Source of the DNA: Arcticibacter tournemirensis
GTDB lineage: Bacteria; Bacteroidota; Bacteroidia; Sphingobacteriales; Sphingobacteriaceae
Direction of reading: 5' to 3'
Length of the DNA stretch: 64,000 nt
Assembly: GCF_006716645.1 (NCBI RefSeq)
Contig: NZ_VFPL01000002.1
Coordinates: 372,001 to 436,000, forward strand
Position numbers and translations under genes: made by a program. The notes beneath the pieces were generated by a model, which searched no databases, had not been told where the DNA came from, and worked only from the letters and a program-made list of their open reading frames with translations. Positions 17,230 through 26,886 of this stretch are shown piece by piece (the stretch's first letter is position 1; every line of letters begins with the position of its first letter).

Positions 17230-18084
17230 ATGATATTAGTTGCTGACAGCGGATCTTCAAAAACAGATTGGATTATCACCAATAGCGACTCCGGCACCCT
17301 TGAGTTCACAACCAAAGGAATTAATCCTTTTTTCATAAACGAACGTGAAATAACCAGGATTTTCTCGCAGGACTCCGAAATAAAAAAATATGCAGAGCAA
17401 GCTAAAGAAGTATATTTCTTTGGCGAAGGATGCTCGAATCCCGACAAGCGGGAGATGGTTTCAAACGGACTTTCTCAGATTTTCAAAAACGCTTTTATTA
17501 ATGTAGAGAACGACGCCGTAGGCTCCGCTTACGCCACCTGCGGACACAGCCAGGGTTTCACGTGCGTACTTGGAACCGGTTCTAATATTGCATTTTACGA
17601 TGGTGAAGAAGTACAGTATGGAAAACACGGATTAGGCTTCATTTTAGGAGACGAAGGATCAGGCGCATGGTTTGGTAAAAAGTTAATTACAGGCTATCTG
17701 TTCGGAAAAATGCCTAAGACACTAAAGAAAGACTTTAAGGAAACCTACAATATCGATAAAGAGGTAGTTATAAAGAATGTGTATCAAAGGCCGCTTGCAA
17801 ATATCTGGCTATCGTCATTTACACCCTTTTTGAGCAAACACAGGAGCGACCCCTTTACAGAAAGCCTTATCAATGAAGGACTGGAGAGCTTCATTCGCAC
17901 CCACTTGATTCCCTATCCGGATCACCGCCATTTTCCGTGTCACTTTGTAGGCTCAGTAGCATGGCATTTTCGGGATACACTAGAAACAATCTGCAAGAAA
18001 CATCATATAAAGCTGGGTAAAGTACTGTCGCACCCCATTAAAGAGCTTTCAGAATATATCCTCAAAGAAAGAGTAGAAGTTTGA
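17230..18084 (+). CDS. N-acetylglucosamine kinase-like protein (BadF/BadG ATPase family)
   Basis: A sugar kinase of the actin-like ATPase fold, 284 residues, close to family length. It begins with the phosphate-1 motif ILVADSGSSKTDWII and has the phosphate-2/adenosine motifs VLGTGSNIAFYDG and LGDEGSGAWFGKKLI. In this family the usual role is phosphorylation of GlcNAc or a similar amino sugar, for example in cell-wall recycling; that specificity is inferred. It starts one base after the response regulator and converges on the wecA-like gene with a 22-base gap. Confidence 0.8.
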   Translation: MILVADSGSSKTDWIITNSDSGTLEFTTKGINPFFINEREITRIFSQDSEIKKYAEQAKEVYFFGEGCSNPDKREMVSNGLSQIFKNAFINVENDAVGSAYATCGHSQGFTCVLGTGSNIAFYDGEEVQYGKHGLGFILGDEGSGAWFGKKLITGYLFGKMPKTLKKDFKETYNIDKEVVIKNVYQRPLANIWLSSFTPFLSKHRSDPFTESLINEGLESFIRTHLIPYPDHRHFPCHFVGSVAWHFRDTLETICKKHHIKLGKVLSHPIKELSEYILKERVEV

Positions 18085-18106
18085 GTACAGAGCTGATCTT
18101 TTCTAT

Positions 18107-19291
18107 TTAATTAGGGCTTACCTTTTTCAAAATCTCCTCAGCAAATTCCTTACCTTCTGGTGTTAACTTTGAAACAACCGCAGGATGTTTAACATCTGCT
18201 TTAGCCAGCATTGCCTCTTTCGCAGCCTGCGCATCCAGCTCAACCCTCTTGCTAAACAGATAAAGCGAAAGACCGCTGTTCATCACAATCACCATCAGCA
18301 CCAAAGTAGCTACCAATTGATTATTACCTATGTTTTGTAAAGAGAAAGCAGTAATAACAAACACCAGAGAAACACTAACCAACGTTGCAGTAGCCTGCAT
18401 ATGATTCATTCCCAAAGCCAGCATGCGGTGATGCATATGGTTCTTGTCCGCTTTGAAAGGAGACTGATGATTCACAATACGAATGGTAAAAACACGTAAA
18501 GTATCAAATATCGGAAGCGCCACAATAGCCAGTGCCAATGCAGGAACAGAAGTAATCGAAAGAGATCCCAATTCTATAACTTTTCCTCCGCCCACATTAA
18601 TAAACTGAATAGTCGAAACAGCAATCAGGAAGCCAAGCACCAGCGACCCGCAGTCGCCCATAAATATTTTAGCAGGCGAAATATTATGAATCAGGAACCC
18701 GGTAATAGCGCCCGCCAGAGCGAGACACATGCAAGCCCACTCATTATACCCAGCCGCGTAAAATAAGCAAGCATAGGTAAGCGAAGTCATCAATCCCAGG
18801 AAGCCAGCCAACCCATCAATCCCGTCGACCAGGTTAAACGCATTGATCATCCCAACAATCACAAACACGCTCAGACCAATACTAAAAGCATACGACAGCT
18901 GATGAAATCCCAGCAAGCCATCCAGGTTCATAATCCGGATATCACCCAAAATAGTGATCAAAAACGCCGCAGCAAACTGAGCCGCAAATTTCTTCATGGG
19001 GTCAACCCCGATAATGTCATCCTTAAGCCCCGTTATAAAAATCACAATACCCGAAGCAAGCAGATAATTAGCATTCCAAAAGTCGGTAGTTTTGATGAAA
19101 AGAGAAACCGCCAACAGAAATCCAGAAAAAATTGCTAGCCCGCCAATGTTCGGTATAATCCGTTTATGGATTTTTCTCGACTCCGAAGGAGCATCAAAAA
19201 GGCGCTTTTTTATCGCAATCGTGATAAGAGGACTTATAGAAACAGCAACAACCAACAGACTAAATGTAAATACTAGTAAAAATGTAATCAT
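18107..19291 (-). CDS. WecA/MraY-family undecaprenyl-phosphate sugar-1-phosphate transferase
   Basis: Integral membrane enzyme (about 11 helices, 394 residues) that transfers a HexNAc-1-phosphate from UDP-sugar to undecaprenyl phosphate, starting assembly of the repeat unit. Family motifs are present: DD at 91-92 (TGLKDDIIGVDP), NAFNLVDGIDGLAG from 150, MGDCGS at 211-216 and the WecA-like HMHH at 285-288. It is the last gene of the polysaccharide operon, 149 bases after the WbuB-like transferase, so it may also have its own promoter. Whether it uses GlcNAc, FucNAc or QuiNAc cannot be read from sequence. Confidence 0.9.
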   Translation of the reverse strand: MITFLLVFTFSLLVVAVSISPLITIAIKKRLFDAPSESRKIHKRIIPNIGGLAIFSGFLLAVSLFIKTTDFWNANYLLASGIVIFITGLKDDIIGVDPMKKFAAQFAAAFLITILGDIRIMNLDGLLGFHQLSYAFSIGLSVFVIVGMINAFNLVDGIDGLAGFLGLMTSLTYACLFYAAGYNEWACMCLALAGAITGFLIHNISPAKIFMGDCGSLVLGFLIAVSTIQFINVGGGKVIELGSLSITSVPALALAIVALPIFDTLRVFTIRIVNHQSPFKADKNHMHHRMLALGMNHMQATATLVSVSLVFVITAFSLQNIGNNQLVATLVLMVIVMNSGLSLYLFSKRVELDAQAAKEAMLAKADVKHPAVVSKLTPEGKEFAEEILKKVSPN

Positions 19292-19440
19292 GGTTAATGT
19301 TTTAGGTTCATAGATCTTCGGACAAGGTTCACAGTGCTAAATTAAAAAAAAATCTATAACATACATAATAAACTATAGGGTAATACGTACGCGAGAGGGA
19401 AATGGCTACAGGAGATGACGAAATAATTTCCGGTACTTAT

Positions 19441-20706
19441 TTATATATTTAACAATTTATCTGATAGATCTACATACTGCTTTGTTACTGAAGCTTTAGT
19501 ATAGCAACCTTGAATTTCCCTGAACCCATTAGCCCCTAAAGTTATTAAATGGGACTTATCCTCATATGAGGATCTTAAGAAATAGACTATTGCAGAACAT
19601 TTTTCTTCCATTGAGCCCTCATTTACAAGGAATGCACAATTTACTAAATTTAGGAAGTTGAAAATTGGAGTATCTTTACCAGAAATAATCAATAAAGGCT
19701 TTGCACAGGCCATAATAGAATATACTTTAGAGGGGAAGCCTTGTCCTTCCATTTCAGGAGACATAAAGATAAAATGGATGTCTGCATAAGCTATTAAGGC
19801 GGGCATATATTCCCGCGGCTGATATGGAATAAGATGAATATTTAAAAGTTTATTCTCTAATATTTCTGATTGCAACTGGTTCTTCATAACCCCTTCTCCA
19901 ATAATCCAAAACTCAATTGGATCGCCAATAAGAAGTTTTGCAACTTCAATAAGCGGCTTCCAGTCTTGAGCATGCCCGATGTTTCCAGCATACATTACTT
20001 TTAAAATTCTTTCGTCCTGGGGAAATAAGTTTTTGTTTAAAAGGGACAAGCTACTCGATGGTAACGGCTTATATAAATCAACGTCTACGAAATTAGGGAT
20101 TATAACAAGCTTGGAAGGCTCTTTAAATCGTGGCGCTAGCGTGTTATAAAAGATTTTATCTATAGTAGTAACAGCATCCGAGTAATTGTAAACAAAACGC
20201 TCCAACTTTTTTAGAAGAGTTATAACCGGCTTAAGTTTTAGTTTGCTATAATTAATCAAGAGGTCAGGATATATCTCTTGAACATTATAAATAACCTTAG
20301 CTCCTTTAATTTTTCCAATAATTATGTTAACTGCTCCCAATGTTAAAGGAGGTGAAGGTGAAATAATAAGGCTGATATTGCTCTGTAGCAATCCCAGTAA
20401 AAGAGATAACGCGTGCCAATATGCAAAGCCTATTATTCTAAGCAGAGTATTGTTAAATTTCCTCTGTGGTACGTGAAGAACCTTTATACCTTTAAAATCA
20501 CTCTCATAGAATAGTCCAAACCATTTTTTAATAAGCGGTTGCTTTACCAACTCTTCCTTAACTAAATTATAGTGCGGTGTAGTTGTTAGCACGACCACCT
20601 CATAACCCGATTCGGCGAACCTTTCAGCTATATCATTATAAAGATACGCAGTTGACACCCCGTCTGGACTAAATACAAGACTGTGTATAAGAACTTTCTT
20701 TCTCAT
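19441..20706 (-). CDS. GT4 glycosyltransferase, WbuB-like (probable L-FucNAc transferase)
   Basis: Cytoplasmic or membrane-associated GT-B enzyme, 421 residues. N-terminal VLIHSLVFSPDGVSTAYLYNDIAERF is typical of the WbuB group; the donor-site region has YAGNIGHAQDW and the EX7E-like stretch SPEMEGQGFPSKVYSIMAC. It lies directly downstream of the three UDP-L-FucNAc genes (8-base gap), the position WbuB takes in known FucNAc-containing O-antigens. Transfer of L-FucNAc is inferred from that context. Confidence 0.8.
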   Translation of the reverse strand: MRKKVLIHSLVFSPDGVSTAYLYNDIAERFAESGYEVVVLTTTPHYNLVKEELVKQPLIKKWFGLFYESDFKGIKVLHVPQRKFNNTLLRIIGFAYWHALSLLLGLLQSNISLIISPSPPLTLGAVNIIIGKIKGAKVIYNVQEIYPDLLINYSKLKLKPVITLLKKLERFVYNYSDAVTTIDKIFYNTLAPRFKEPSKLVIIPNFVDVDLYKPLPSSSLSLLNKNLFPQDERILKVMYAGNIGHAQDWKPLIEVAKLLIGDPIEFWIIGEGVMKNQLQSEILENKLLNIHLIPYQPREYMPALIAYADIHFIFMSPEMEGQGFPSKVYSIMACAKPLLIISGKDTPIFNFLNLVNCAFLVNEGSMEEKCSAIVYFLRSSYEDKSHLITLGANGFREIQGCYTKASVTKQYVDLSDKLLNI

Positions 20707-20714
20707 CCTATTCT

Positions 20715-21848
20715 CTATTCCGACCAGACAACCCTTTTAATATAGTCGACATAACTAATAATAATTCGAACTACCTTATCAGATACATTTGGCACACTAT
20801 AATCTTTCACTAGATTGAACACCCTTTGACTTCGATCCAAACCTGTTATTTGAACCAATCCGTGCATAATACGTTCTTTATTTAGCCCCACCATCATAAC
20901 GCATGCTTCCTCCATTGCCTCTGGCCGCTCGTGCGCCTCTCTAATATTTAGCGCTGGAAAATTCATAATAGAAGATTCTTCAGAAATTGTACCGCTGTCT
21001 GATATTACTGCAAAAGCCTTCATTTGCAGGGCGTTAAAATCAACAAAACCCATTGGCTTTAGAAACTGTACCCTTTCACTAACATTGAGGTTTCTTGATT
21101 CAATCATTTTCCGTGTGCGGGGGTGAGTGCTTACTATAATTGGAAAGTTGTACACTTCTGCAATCACGTTAAGACTATCAATAAAATTTTGAAAATTCTT
21201 TTCATTATTTATGTTCTCTTCCCTGTGAGAAGAAACAACAAAAAAATTATTCTCCTTAAGATTCAAACGGTGTAATATATCTGAAGATTTTATCTCTGGC
21301 ATGTAATGATTTAGTACTTCGAACATGGGAGAGCCTGTCTTAATAATTCTATCTGGAGACAATCCTTCTCTCAACAGATATTCTCGCGCTATATCACTAT
21401 AGGGTAAGTTAATATCAGAAATATGATCGACTATTTTACGGTTTGTTTCTTCAGGCACCCTTTGATCGAAACAACGGTTGCCAGCTTCCATGTGAAAGAT
21501 GGGGATATGCCGTTTCTTAGCGGGAATGGCGCATAAACAACTATTTGTATCCCCGAGCACTAAAAAAGCATCCGGACCCTCCGATGCAAGTAGAGAATCT
21601 ATTTTGATCAAAATCTGACCAATCGTCTCTACCGCCGTTGCGCCAGCAGCATTCAAAAAGAAATCAGGCTTACGAATCTTCAAATCATCAAAAAAGATTT
21701 GATTTAATTCATAGTCGTAATTCTGTCCAGTATGTACAATAACATGCTCAATGGCTTCAGATTCATCAAGCTTAGCCATTACACGGGAAAGACGAATTAT
21801 TTCGGGTCGTGTGCCCACAACCGTCATTACTTTTAGTTTAGATCTCAT
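20715..21848 (-). CDS. UDP-HexNAc 2-epimerase of the FnlC/CapG/WbjD type
   Basis: Last step to UDP-N-acetyl-L-fucosamine: C2 epimerisation of the talosamine intermediate. 377 residues of the WecB-like fold with VVGTRPEIIRLSRV, VLGDTNSCL, HMEAGNRCFDQRVPEETNRK and DSGTISEESS. It stands 30 bases after the CapF-like gene and 8 bases before the WbuB-like transferase, the standard order. A plain UDP-GlcNAc 2-epimerase (WecB) is the main alternative but fits the neighbours less well. Confidence 0.87.
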   Translation of the reverse strand: MRSKLKVMTVVGTRPEIIRLSRVMAKLDESEAIEHVIVHTGQNYDYELNQIFFDDLKIRKPDFFLNAAGATAVETIGQILIKIDSLLASEGPDAFLVLGDTNSCLCAIPAKKRHIPIFHMEAGNRCFDQRVPEETNRKIVDHISDINLPYSDIAREYLLREGLSPDRIIKTGSPMFEVLNHYMPEIKSSDILHRLNLKENNFFVVSSHREENINNEKNFQNFIDSLNVIAEVYNFPIIVSTHPRTRKMIESRNLNVSERVQFLKPMGFVDFNALQMKAFAVISDSGTISEESSIMNFPALNIREAHERPEAMEEACVMMVGLNKERIMHGLVQITGLDRSQRVFNLVKDYSVPNVSDKVVRIIISYVDYIKRVVWSE

Positions 21849-21878
21849 ATTCGGTACATTACTGTTCTCTATTCAACA

Positions 21879-22997
21879 TTATACGTTTTCCATATAGGTG
21901 TCAGGATTGGCTGGATCAAAGCACTCATTAATCCAAAAGAGTGTGTAAAGTTCGTCCGTGCCTATATTCTTTATATTATGCGTATACCATATTGGCATGT
22001 CCACATAGGCAGGCTCTTCACCAGAAAGAAAAAAGTCCAGTACCTCATTGGTACCAATCTGCCTCAATTGAATTAAGGCTTCCCCCTTAATTACTGAAAA
22101 CCTTTCAATCTTACGGGTATGAAAATGGTTACCTCTTACGACTCCAGGAAAAGTGGTCGAAAAGGAGACTTGGCCGCCGGACTTTAACCTGACTATCTCA
22201 ACAAATTTACCTCTTTGATCAGCGTGGAGTGCAAACTTTATAGGAAAGTGTCTGTCGTGATCTATATAAGACCTAAACGTATTAAACAAATTAATTTCAA
22301 AAGGGGTGTTTAACGCCGGAATAATACCTAATTGAAAGTATTGTATTTTATAGTCTTCAAGCAATACCAAAAATTCAGAAACTTTTCGTCTCTCGGTATA
22401 AGGAACGGTTACCACTTCCGCTCCATCGCGCGCTCTTATCTTTTTAAGAATAAAGCTAACGAGATCATCAATATAAATGAGCTTCACATCACTATCAACC
22501 TCAATATTAGGCAGTTCATTGTGGGTCAACTTATGGCAAAACGTTGCAATAAAAGAATTATAATTAGGCTTACAAAAGGGGCCGAATACATTTGGAATAA
22601 CCATTCCTGTAAAGCAGCCTCCATTGTTTTCTGCCCAATTACTTAAAAGCTGACGGCCTTCTTTCTTACTTCTTCCATACAAGTTATCATGTTCTTCCTG
22701 GGACGATGAAGAAAACAAAACATGAGCTTTGCTTCTTGTGAACGTCAAAGAAGATATCAGCTTTTCGACCAATTTTTTATTGGTGTCATAAATAAACTGA
22801 GCATCATTATGCCGGTTCAATGCTGCTAGGTGAACCACAACATCGCATTCTGAAACGAACTTGTTTAGTTTCTCCTCACTATCAAAAAAATCACGATGGT
22901 ATTCGACTCTGAGGAACTCCTTTGGATAAAGACCTAAAGTGTTATATAAATGCTGCCCAATGAATCCCTCCTGACCAGTTATTCCAATTCGCATCAT
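21879..22997 (-). CDS. CapF/FnlB/WbjC-type bifunctional reductase-cupin
   Basis: Second enzyme of the UDP-L-FucNAc path: C3 epimerisation by the C-terminal cupin and C4 reduction by the N-terminal SDR domain. 372 residues. The Rossmann motif is at the N-terminus (GITGQEGFIGQHLYNTL), followed by SSSSQEEHDNLYGRSKKEG with the YxxxK pair; the cupin half (about 250-372) has the metal-ligand block GVVRGNHFHTRKIERF. The length and domain order match CapF. Confidence 0.9.
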   Translation of the reverse strand: MMRIGITGQEGFIGQHLYNTLGLYPKEFLRVEYHRDFFDSEEKLNKFVSECDVVVHLAALNRHNDAQFIYDTNKKLVEKLISSLTFTRSKAHVLFSSSSQEEHDNLYGRSKKEGRQLLSNWAENNGGCFTGMVIPNVFGPFCKPNYNSFIATFCHKLTHNELPNIEVDSDVKLIYIDDLVSFILKKIRARDGAEVVTVPYTERRKVSEFLVLLEDYKIQYFQLGIIPALNTPFEINLFNTFRSYIDHDRHFPIKFALHADQRGKFVEIVRLKSGGQVSFSTTFPGVVRGNHFHTRKIERFSVIKGEALIQLRQIGTNEVLDFFLSGEEPAYVDMPIWYTHNIKNIGTDELYTLFWINECFDPANPDTYMENV

Positions 22998-23030
22998 GAT
23001 TATATCAAATTAACATCAGTCATCATTATA

Positions 23031-23468
23031 CTATTTATGCCAGTCAAACCACATATTTTCATCAAATTTATAGTTATCATTCCCAGATTGTTCCAATGTG
23101 AAATCAGAAAAAACAATCATTTTCGAATTAGCTGCAGTCGCTTTCAATCCATTGGCATATCCACCAGGCACATAAAGGACCCGACTCTCTTCACTCGACA
23201 AGGTATATTCCATTACATCTAGAGCAGGAGAAGGCTGGTCCCAGTTATCTGGTCTTGTCAGAACAATTTTAAAACTCCCAGCCAACACATAAAACCACTT
23301 TTGCTCTCGCTTGTGACCCTGCCACGCACGGACAACAAAAGGATCGCTGTGTTCAATAATATAGAATCTTTTCACCTCATCAATGTGAAAATCGTTAACG
23401 AACCACAGGGTGCCCCTGCTGTCAGAATGCGAACCTCCATCTATAATTTGGGGATACATTAACTTCAT
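23031..23468 (-). CDS. RmlC/WxcM-like cupin, putative sugar epimerase or isomerase
   Basis: A 145-residue cupin with DSRGTLWFVNDF, RAWQGHKREQKWFYVLAGSF and the pocket strand RVLYVPGGYANGL, resembling dTDP-4-dehydrorhamnose 3,5-epimerase and FdtA/WxcM ketoisomerases. It overlaps the CapE-like stop by one base (TAATG), so it is translationally coupled, and sits between the first and second enzymes of FucNAc synthesis. CapF already has its own cupin, so this one may act on a different 4-keto intermediate. Exact reaction unknown. Confidence 0.7.
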   Translation of the reverse strand: MKLMYPQIIDGGSHSDSRGTLWFVNDFHIDEVKRFYIIEHSDPFVVRAWQGHKREQKWFYVLAGSFKIVLTRPDNWDQPSPALDVMEYTLSSEESRVLYVPGGYANGLKATAANSKMIVFSDFTLEQSGNDNYKFDENMWFDWHK

Positions 23469-24508
23469 TAGTGAGGATATTGTACAACATTACTTTCACC
23501 GAATACCTGCTCCCTTATTAGTGGAAGTTTAGATAACAATTTCTTAAGTCCATCTATATCCAGTCTAACGGTATTATGTGAATGATAGTCCTCTATCTTT
23601 GAGATATCTGTTTGGCCTTCAGAGAAATACTTGTTATAATTAAGATTGCGATTATCAGCTGGTATCCTATAAAAGGACCCCATATCTTCAGATCTCAGCA
23701 TCTCTTCCCGCGTACACAACGTTTCGTATAATTTCTCACCATGTCGAGTCCCAATAACTTTAACTTCTGTGTCCGCATTACACAATTCCTTAATTGCCTT
23801 AGCCAGATTACCAATTGTGCCCGCTGGAGCCTTGTTCACAAATAAATCTCCCTGTCTTCCATTCTCAAAAGCAAACAATACTAATTCTACTGCATCCTCC
23901 AAAGACATCAGAAAGCGGGTCATATTAGGATCAGTAACAGTAATGACGTCTCCTTCTTTAATCTGTTTAAGAAACAGAGGAATGACAGAGCCCCGTGAGG
24001 CCATCACATTCCCGTATCTTGTAAGGCAAACAGTCGTGATTCCATTATCAATATTCCTAGATGAGGCGATGGCGACTTTTTCCATTAGTGCTTTAGAAAT
24101 GCCCATCGCATTGATGGGGTAAGCTGCCTTGTCAGTACTTAAGCAAATTACTTTCTTTACGTTGTTTGCTATCGCAGCATCAATTGTATTCTTGGTGCCA
24201 AAAACATTTGTTTTAGTAGCCTCCAACGGAAAGAATTCACAAGAGGGAACCTGTTTTAATGCTGCTGCGTGAAAAACGTAATCCACTCCACTCATAGCGC
24301 TGTTAATGCTGTTAAAGTCGCGAACATCACCAATATAGAACTTGACCTTTTCATTTCTAAGCTGGTTACGCATATCGTCCTGCTTTTTCTCATCTCGGCT
24401 GAATATTCGGATTTCGCGGAAATGATCAGTATGAAGGAAGCGATTTAGCACAGCATTTCCAAAGGATCCCGTGCCGCCTGTAATTAGAAGTATTTTATTT
24501 TGAAACAT
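23468..24508 (-). CDS. CapE/FnlA/WbjB-type UDP-GlcNAc 4,6-dehydratase/5-epimerase
   Basis: First committed step to UDP-L-FucNAc; a soluble inverting dehydratase of the extended SDR family, 346 residues. ITGGTGSFGNAVLNRFL binds NAD(P). The catalytic region reads CLSTDKAAYPINAMGISKALME: the usual Tyr of YxxxK is Met, the SMK-type triad described for WbpM-like dehydratases. Genes 23031, 21879 and 20715 complete the route. Confidence 0.9.
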   Translation of the reverse strand: MFQNKILLITGGTGSFGNAVLNRFLHTDHFREIRIFSRDEKKQDDMRNQLRNEKVKFYIGDVRDFNSINSAMSGVDYVFHAAALKQVPSCEFFPLEATKTNVFGTKNTIDAAIANNVKKVICLSTDKAAYPINAMGISKALMEKVAIASSRNIDNGITTVCLTRYGNVMASRGSVIPLFLKQIKEGDVITVTDPNMTRFLMSLEDAVELVLFAFENGRQGDLFVNKAPAGTIGNLAKAIKELCNADTEVKVIGTRHGEKLYETLCTREEMLRSEDMGSFYRIPADNRNLNYNKYFSEGQTDISKIEDYHSHNTVRLDIDGLKKLLSKLPLIREQVFGESNVVQYPH

Positions 24509-24532
24509 ATTATTTTAATTGAAGTCTATCTC

Positions 24533-25669
24533 TTACAATTTAAGTATTCTTTCATCTATAAAGTGCCCTATATCATTCCACGACTTTGCATCCATCGCAT
24601 ACCCTCTACCAAGCCCTACTTTTAAATCAATTAATTCCGGATTGGCAAATGCTTCAGATACAACATTTAAGATATCTAGAGGATCGAATGGATCGAAATA
24701 GAATGCAGCATCCTTACAAACATCAACAGCAAAATCCATCTTGCTCGTGAATATCGGTTTACCAAAAAACATTGATTCAATATAAGTGCCTGAAAACGAC
24801 TCCAAAAGCGTAGGAAGAAACAATCCATCGTGCTCTTTATATACTCTTTCGATATCGTCTATTGCCACATTACCAATATTAGTTATAAAAAAATTAAGAT
24901 CCAGTTTGTCAACCATCTCTAAAAACCTCATACTTCCTGAATTTTCAGTTTTTTCAATTGTAATCGTAATATGAATAGGCAAACTGAACTCTTTCACTCT
25001 TTTCGCCAGCTCAAATAATATCTCAAAATTTTTGTGAGGGTAATACTTGCTTAAAAAGAGAAGACGTATTTGGTTACTAGGCGTGTCTTCCTTTACTATA
25101 TCACTTTTCATACAATTAAAGGAAACGGCATTAGGAATGACCAAAATACGATCTTTGGGGATATCATACAATCCACTTATTCTTGATCGCATTGTCTCAG
25201 TTTGAACTCCTATTACAGATGCATATCTCAAATTTATCTTAATAAACTTTATCATACGCCTTAAATAAATGTAAAATGATTTATCGTCCAATCGTACTCG
25301 ATCCCATACCAAACTATCTGGATATGCCAAAAATGATTGATGAATGAGTAAAAATTGGGGCCTATTAAATACTGGAAACGCTATATTTCCTAAGCTCAGC
25401 ACAAAGTCGCATTTAGAGGTAACCGACAAAAAAGGTAATATCACATAATTTGTTAAAACCTTTAAAAATGAACAATTAAAGATCCTTGATAAAAACACAA
25501 ATCTGGCTTTAGGATAAGAGTCTTTAAGATACTCATATCCACATGATGATGGTGCAATAATCAGCAACTGTCTTATTTTGCTATTATTTAAATAATAAGT
25601 TAAGATATTCAGTCCGACTGTTTTTCCACCCCCAAAACGTAAATTCGAAACATTGATTAATACTCTCAT
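24533..25669 (-). CDS. GT4-family glycosyltransferase
   Basis: GT-B glycosyltransferase, 378 residues from ATG 25669 (a GTG one codon earlier is possible). N-terminal glycine-rich acceptor loop NVSNLRFGGGKTVGLN; C-terminal donor site with LFLSKYYPHKNFEIL and the EX7E region PTLLESFSGTYIESMFFGKP. The start overlaps the upstream stop (TGATG), so the two are coupled. It adds one sugar of the repeat unit; which one is not readable. Confidence 0.85.
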   Translation of the reverse strand: MRVLINVSNLRFGGGKTVGLNILTYYLNNSKIRQLLIIAPSSCGYEYLKDSYPKARFVFLSRIFNCSFLKVLTNYVILPFLSVTSKCDFVLSLGNIAFPVFNRPQFLLIHQSFLAYPDSLVWDRVRLDDKSFYIYLRRMIKFIKINLRYASVIGVQTETMRSRISGLYDIPKDRILVIPNAVSFNCMKSDIVKEDTPSNQIRLLFLSKYYPHKNFEILFELAKRVKEFSLPIHITITIEKTENSGSMRFLEMVDKLDLNFFITNIGNVAIDDIERVYKEHDGLFLPTLLESFSGTYIESMFFGKPIFTSKMDFAVDVCKDAAFYFDPFDPLDILNVVSEAFANPELIDLKVGLGRGYAMDAKSWNDIGHFIDERILKL

Positions 25670-26886
25670 CACTGTTCAAACAATTTATATACCATTTTTA
25701 CCATTTTATCAACTTGCACATGAGGATTCTTATTTTGATAAACGAACTTTTGAGCACTTCTTCCTTTAGCACTCAGAACTTCTTTACTTTGTTGACAAAT
25801 ACTTTCTATCTTGTCTGCCAACGACGAAATAGAAGTATCATCAAGGGAATAACAATGGTCGTAATATTCATCAGGAATACCTTCTAGTTTATACATTAAG
25901 GTTGGTACGCCTGAAGCAAGATATTCTATTATCTTGGAAGGGAACGAGTATTTAGTGAATTCGTTATCTGGAAGTCTGGGACTAACCAACAAAGTAGAAC
26001 TCCTTTGAAGCTTCATAGCCTCCCCCCTAGGTACCTGACCTTTGTAAATAATTCTTTTATCCTTTAAAGCTTCCGATTTAATTTCCTCTCGGCTCTCTCC
26101 GTCTCCACAAATCAGTAATCGGTAGTTGTCTTGTTTAATTAACTTGAAGGACTTGACCAGAAATAGTATCCCGTTGCGAGCATTAAGTGCTCCTGAATAA
26201 AATACTGTTTTCATGTCCTTTGCTTTTTTATCCACCTCCACCACCTCTGCCTTCTGAGGATTGTAAATACCTTCTATAATAATATAAGGTTTTTTGTTTA
26301 TAGGCAACCTATCCTTCATATGCTTACTAATCAACACGTAGGCATCAACACTTGGAATACACATATTTAGCATCCACTTCTCAAACACACCCCAAAAATG
26401 ATACAACAAATTCTTAGGGTTACCTGTAAAATCATACAAATCCGGAACAATAAGACAGATTTTTGCATTGGGGTAAGACTTCTTTGCCAACAAGGCAGCC
26501 ATCAAAAAAGGTGGATGTAAATCATACACTACAATCACCATCTCTCCTTTAGTCTGTTTTATCCACCCATGCAATACTCTCCTGATATTAAGAAACCGAC
26601 TAAAATGTTTTATTGCCACTAAGTTTAAAAACCCTACACATCTTCCATAGCGTACAAAACCAGCGTCAAACTCCCCACCCTTAAAATAAGGTGACCTATA
26701 TTTAAAAGGAAATGCACCTATATTAGGAGAGCTTATCACTCTGCAGTCCTGGTGAAAATCTGAAATTCCTTTCAAATATGCCCATTGCAAAGAATCATTT
26801 GCGTTTGCAATAGGCCCCTTACTGTTCTTTAATATTTCTGTTCTCAATTCGTTTGGGAACAGGCTCGTTAAGAAAATTGGCGTCAT
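25669..26886 (-). CDS. GT4-family glycosyltransferase
   Basis: 405-residue GT-B enzyme of the operon. The donor-binding half shows FYSGALNARNGILFLV, LICGDGESREEI and the EX7E-like block SFPSKIIEYLASGVPTLMYKLEG. The start overlaps the wzy stop by four bases (ATGA), and the end couples to the next GT4. Sugar specificity unknown. Confidence 0.85.
   Translation of the reverse strand: MTPIFLTSLFPNELRTEILKNSKGPIANANDSLQWAYLKGISDFHQDCRVISSPNIGAFPFKYRSPYFKGGEFDAGFVRYGRCVGFLNLVAIKHFSRFLNIRRVLHGWIKQTKGEMVIVVYDLHPPFLMAALLAKKSYPNAKICLIVPDLYDFTGNPKNLLYHFWGVFEKWMLNMCIPSVDAYVLISKHMKDRLPINKKPYIIIEGIYNPQKAEVVEVDKKAKDMKTVFYSGALNARNGILFLVKSFKLIKQDNYRLLICGDGESREEIKSEALKDKRIIYKGQVPRGEAMKLQRSSTLLVSPRLPDNEFTKYSFPSKIIEYLASGVPTLMYKLEGIPDEYYDHCYSLDDTSISSLADKIESICQQSKEVLSAKGRSAQKFVYQNKNPHVQVDKMVKMVYKLFEQ

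Noticed and set aside
23468-24508. CapE-like dehydratase as inactive because the YxxxK tyrosine is Met
   Set aside because: The SMK variant is known for active WbpM-type dehydratases; the rest of the site is intact.
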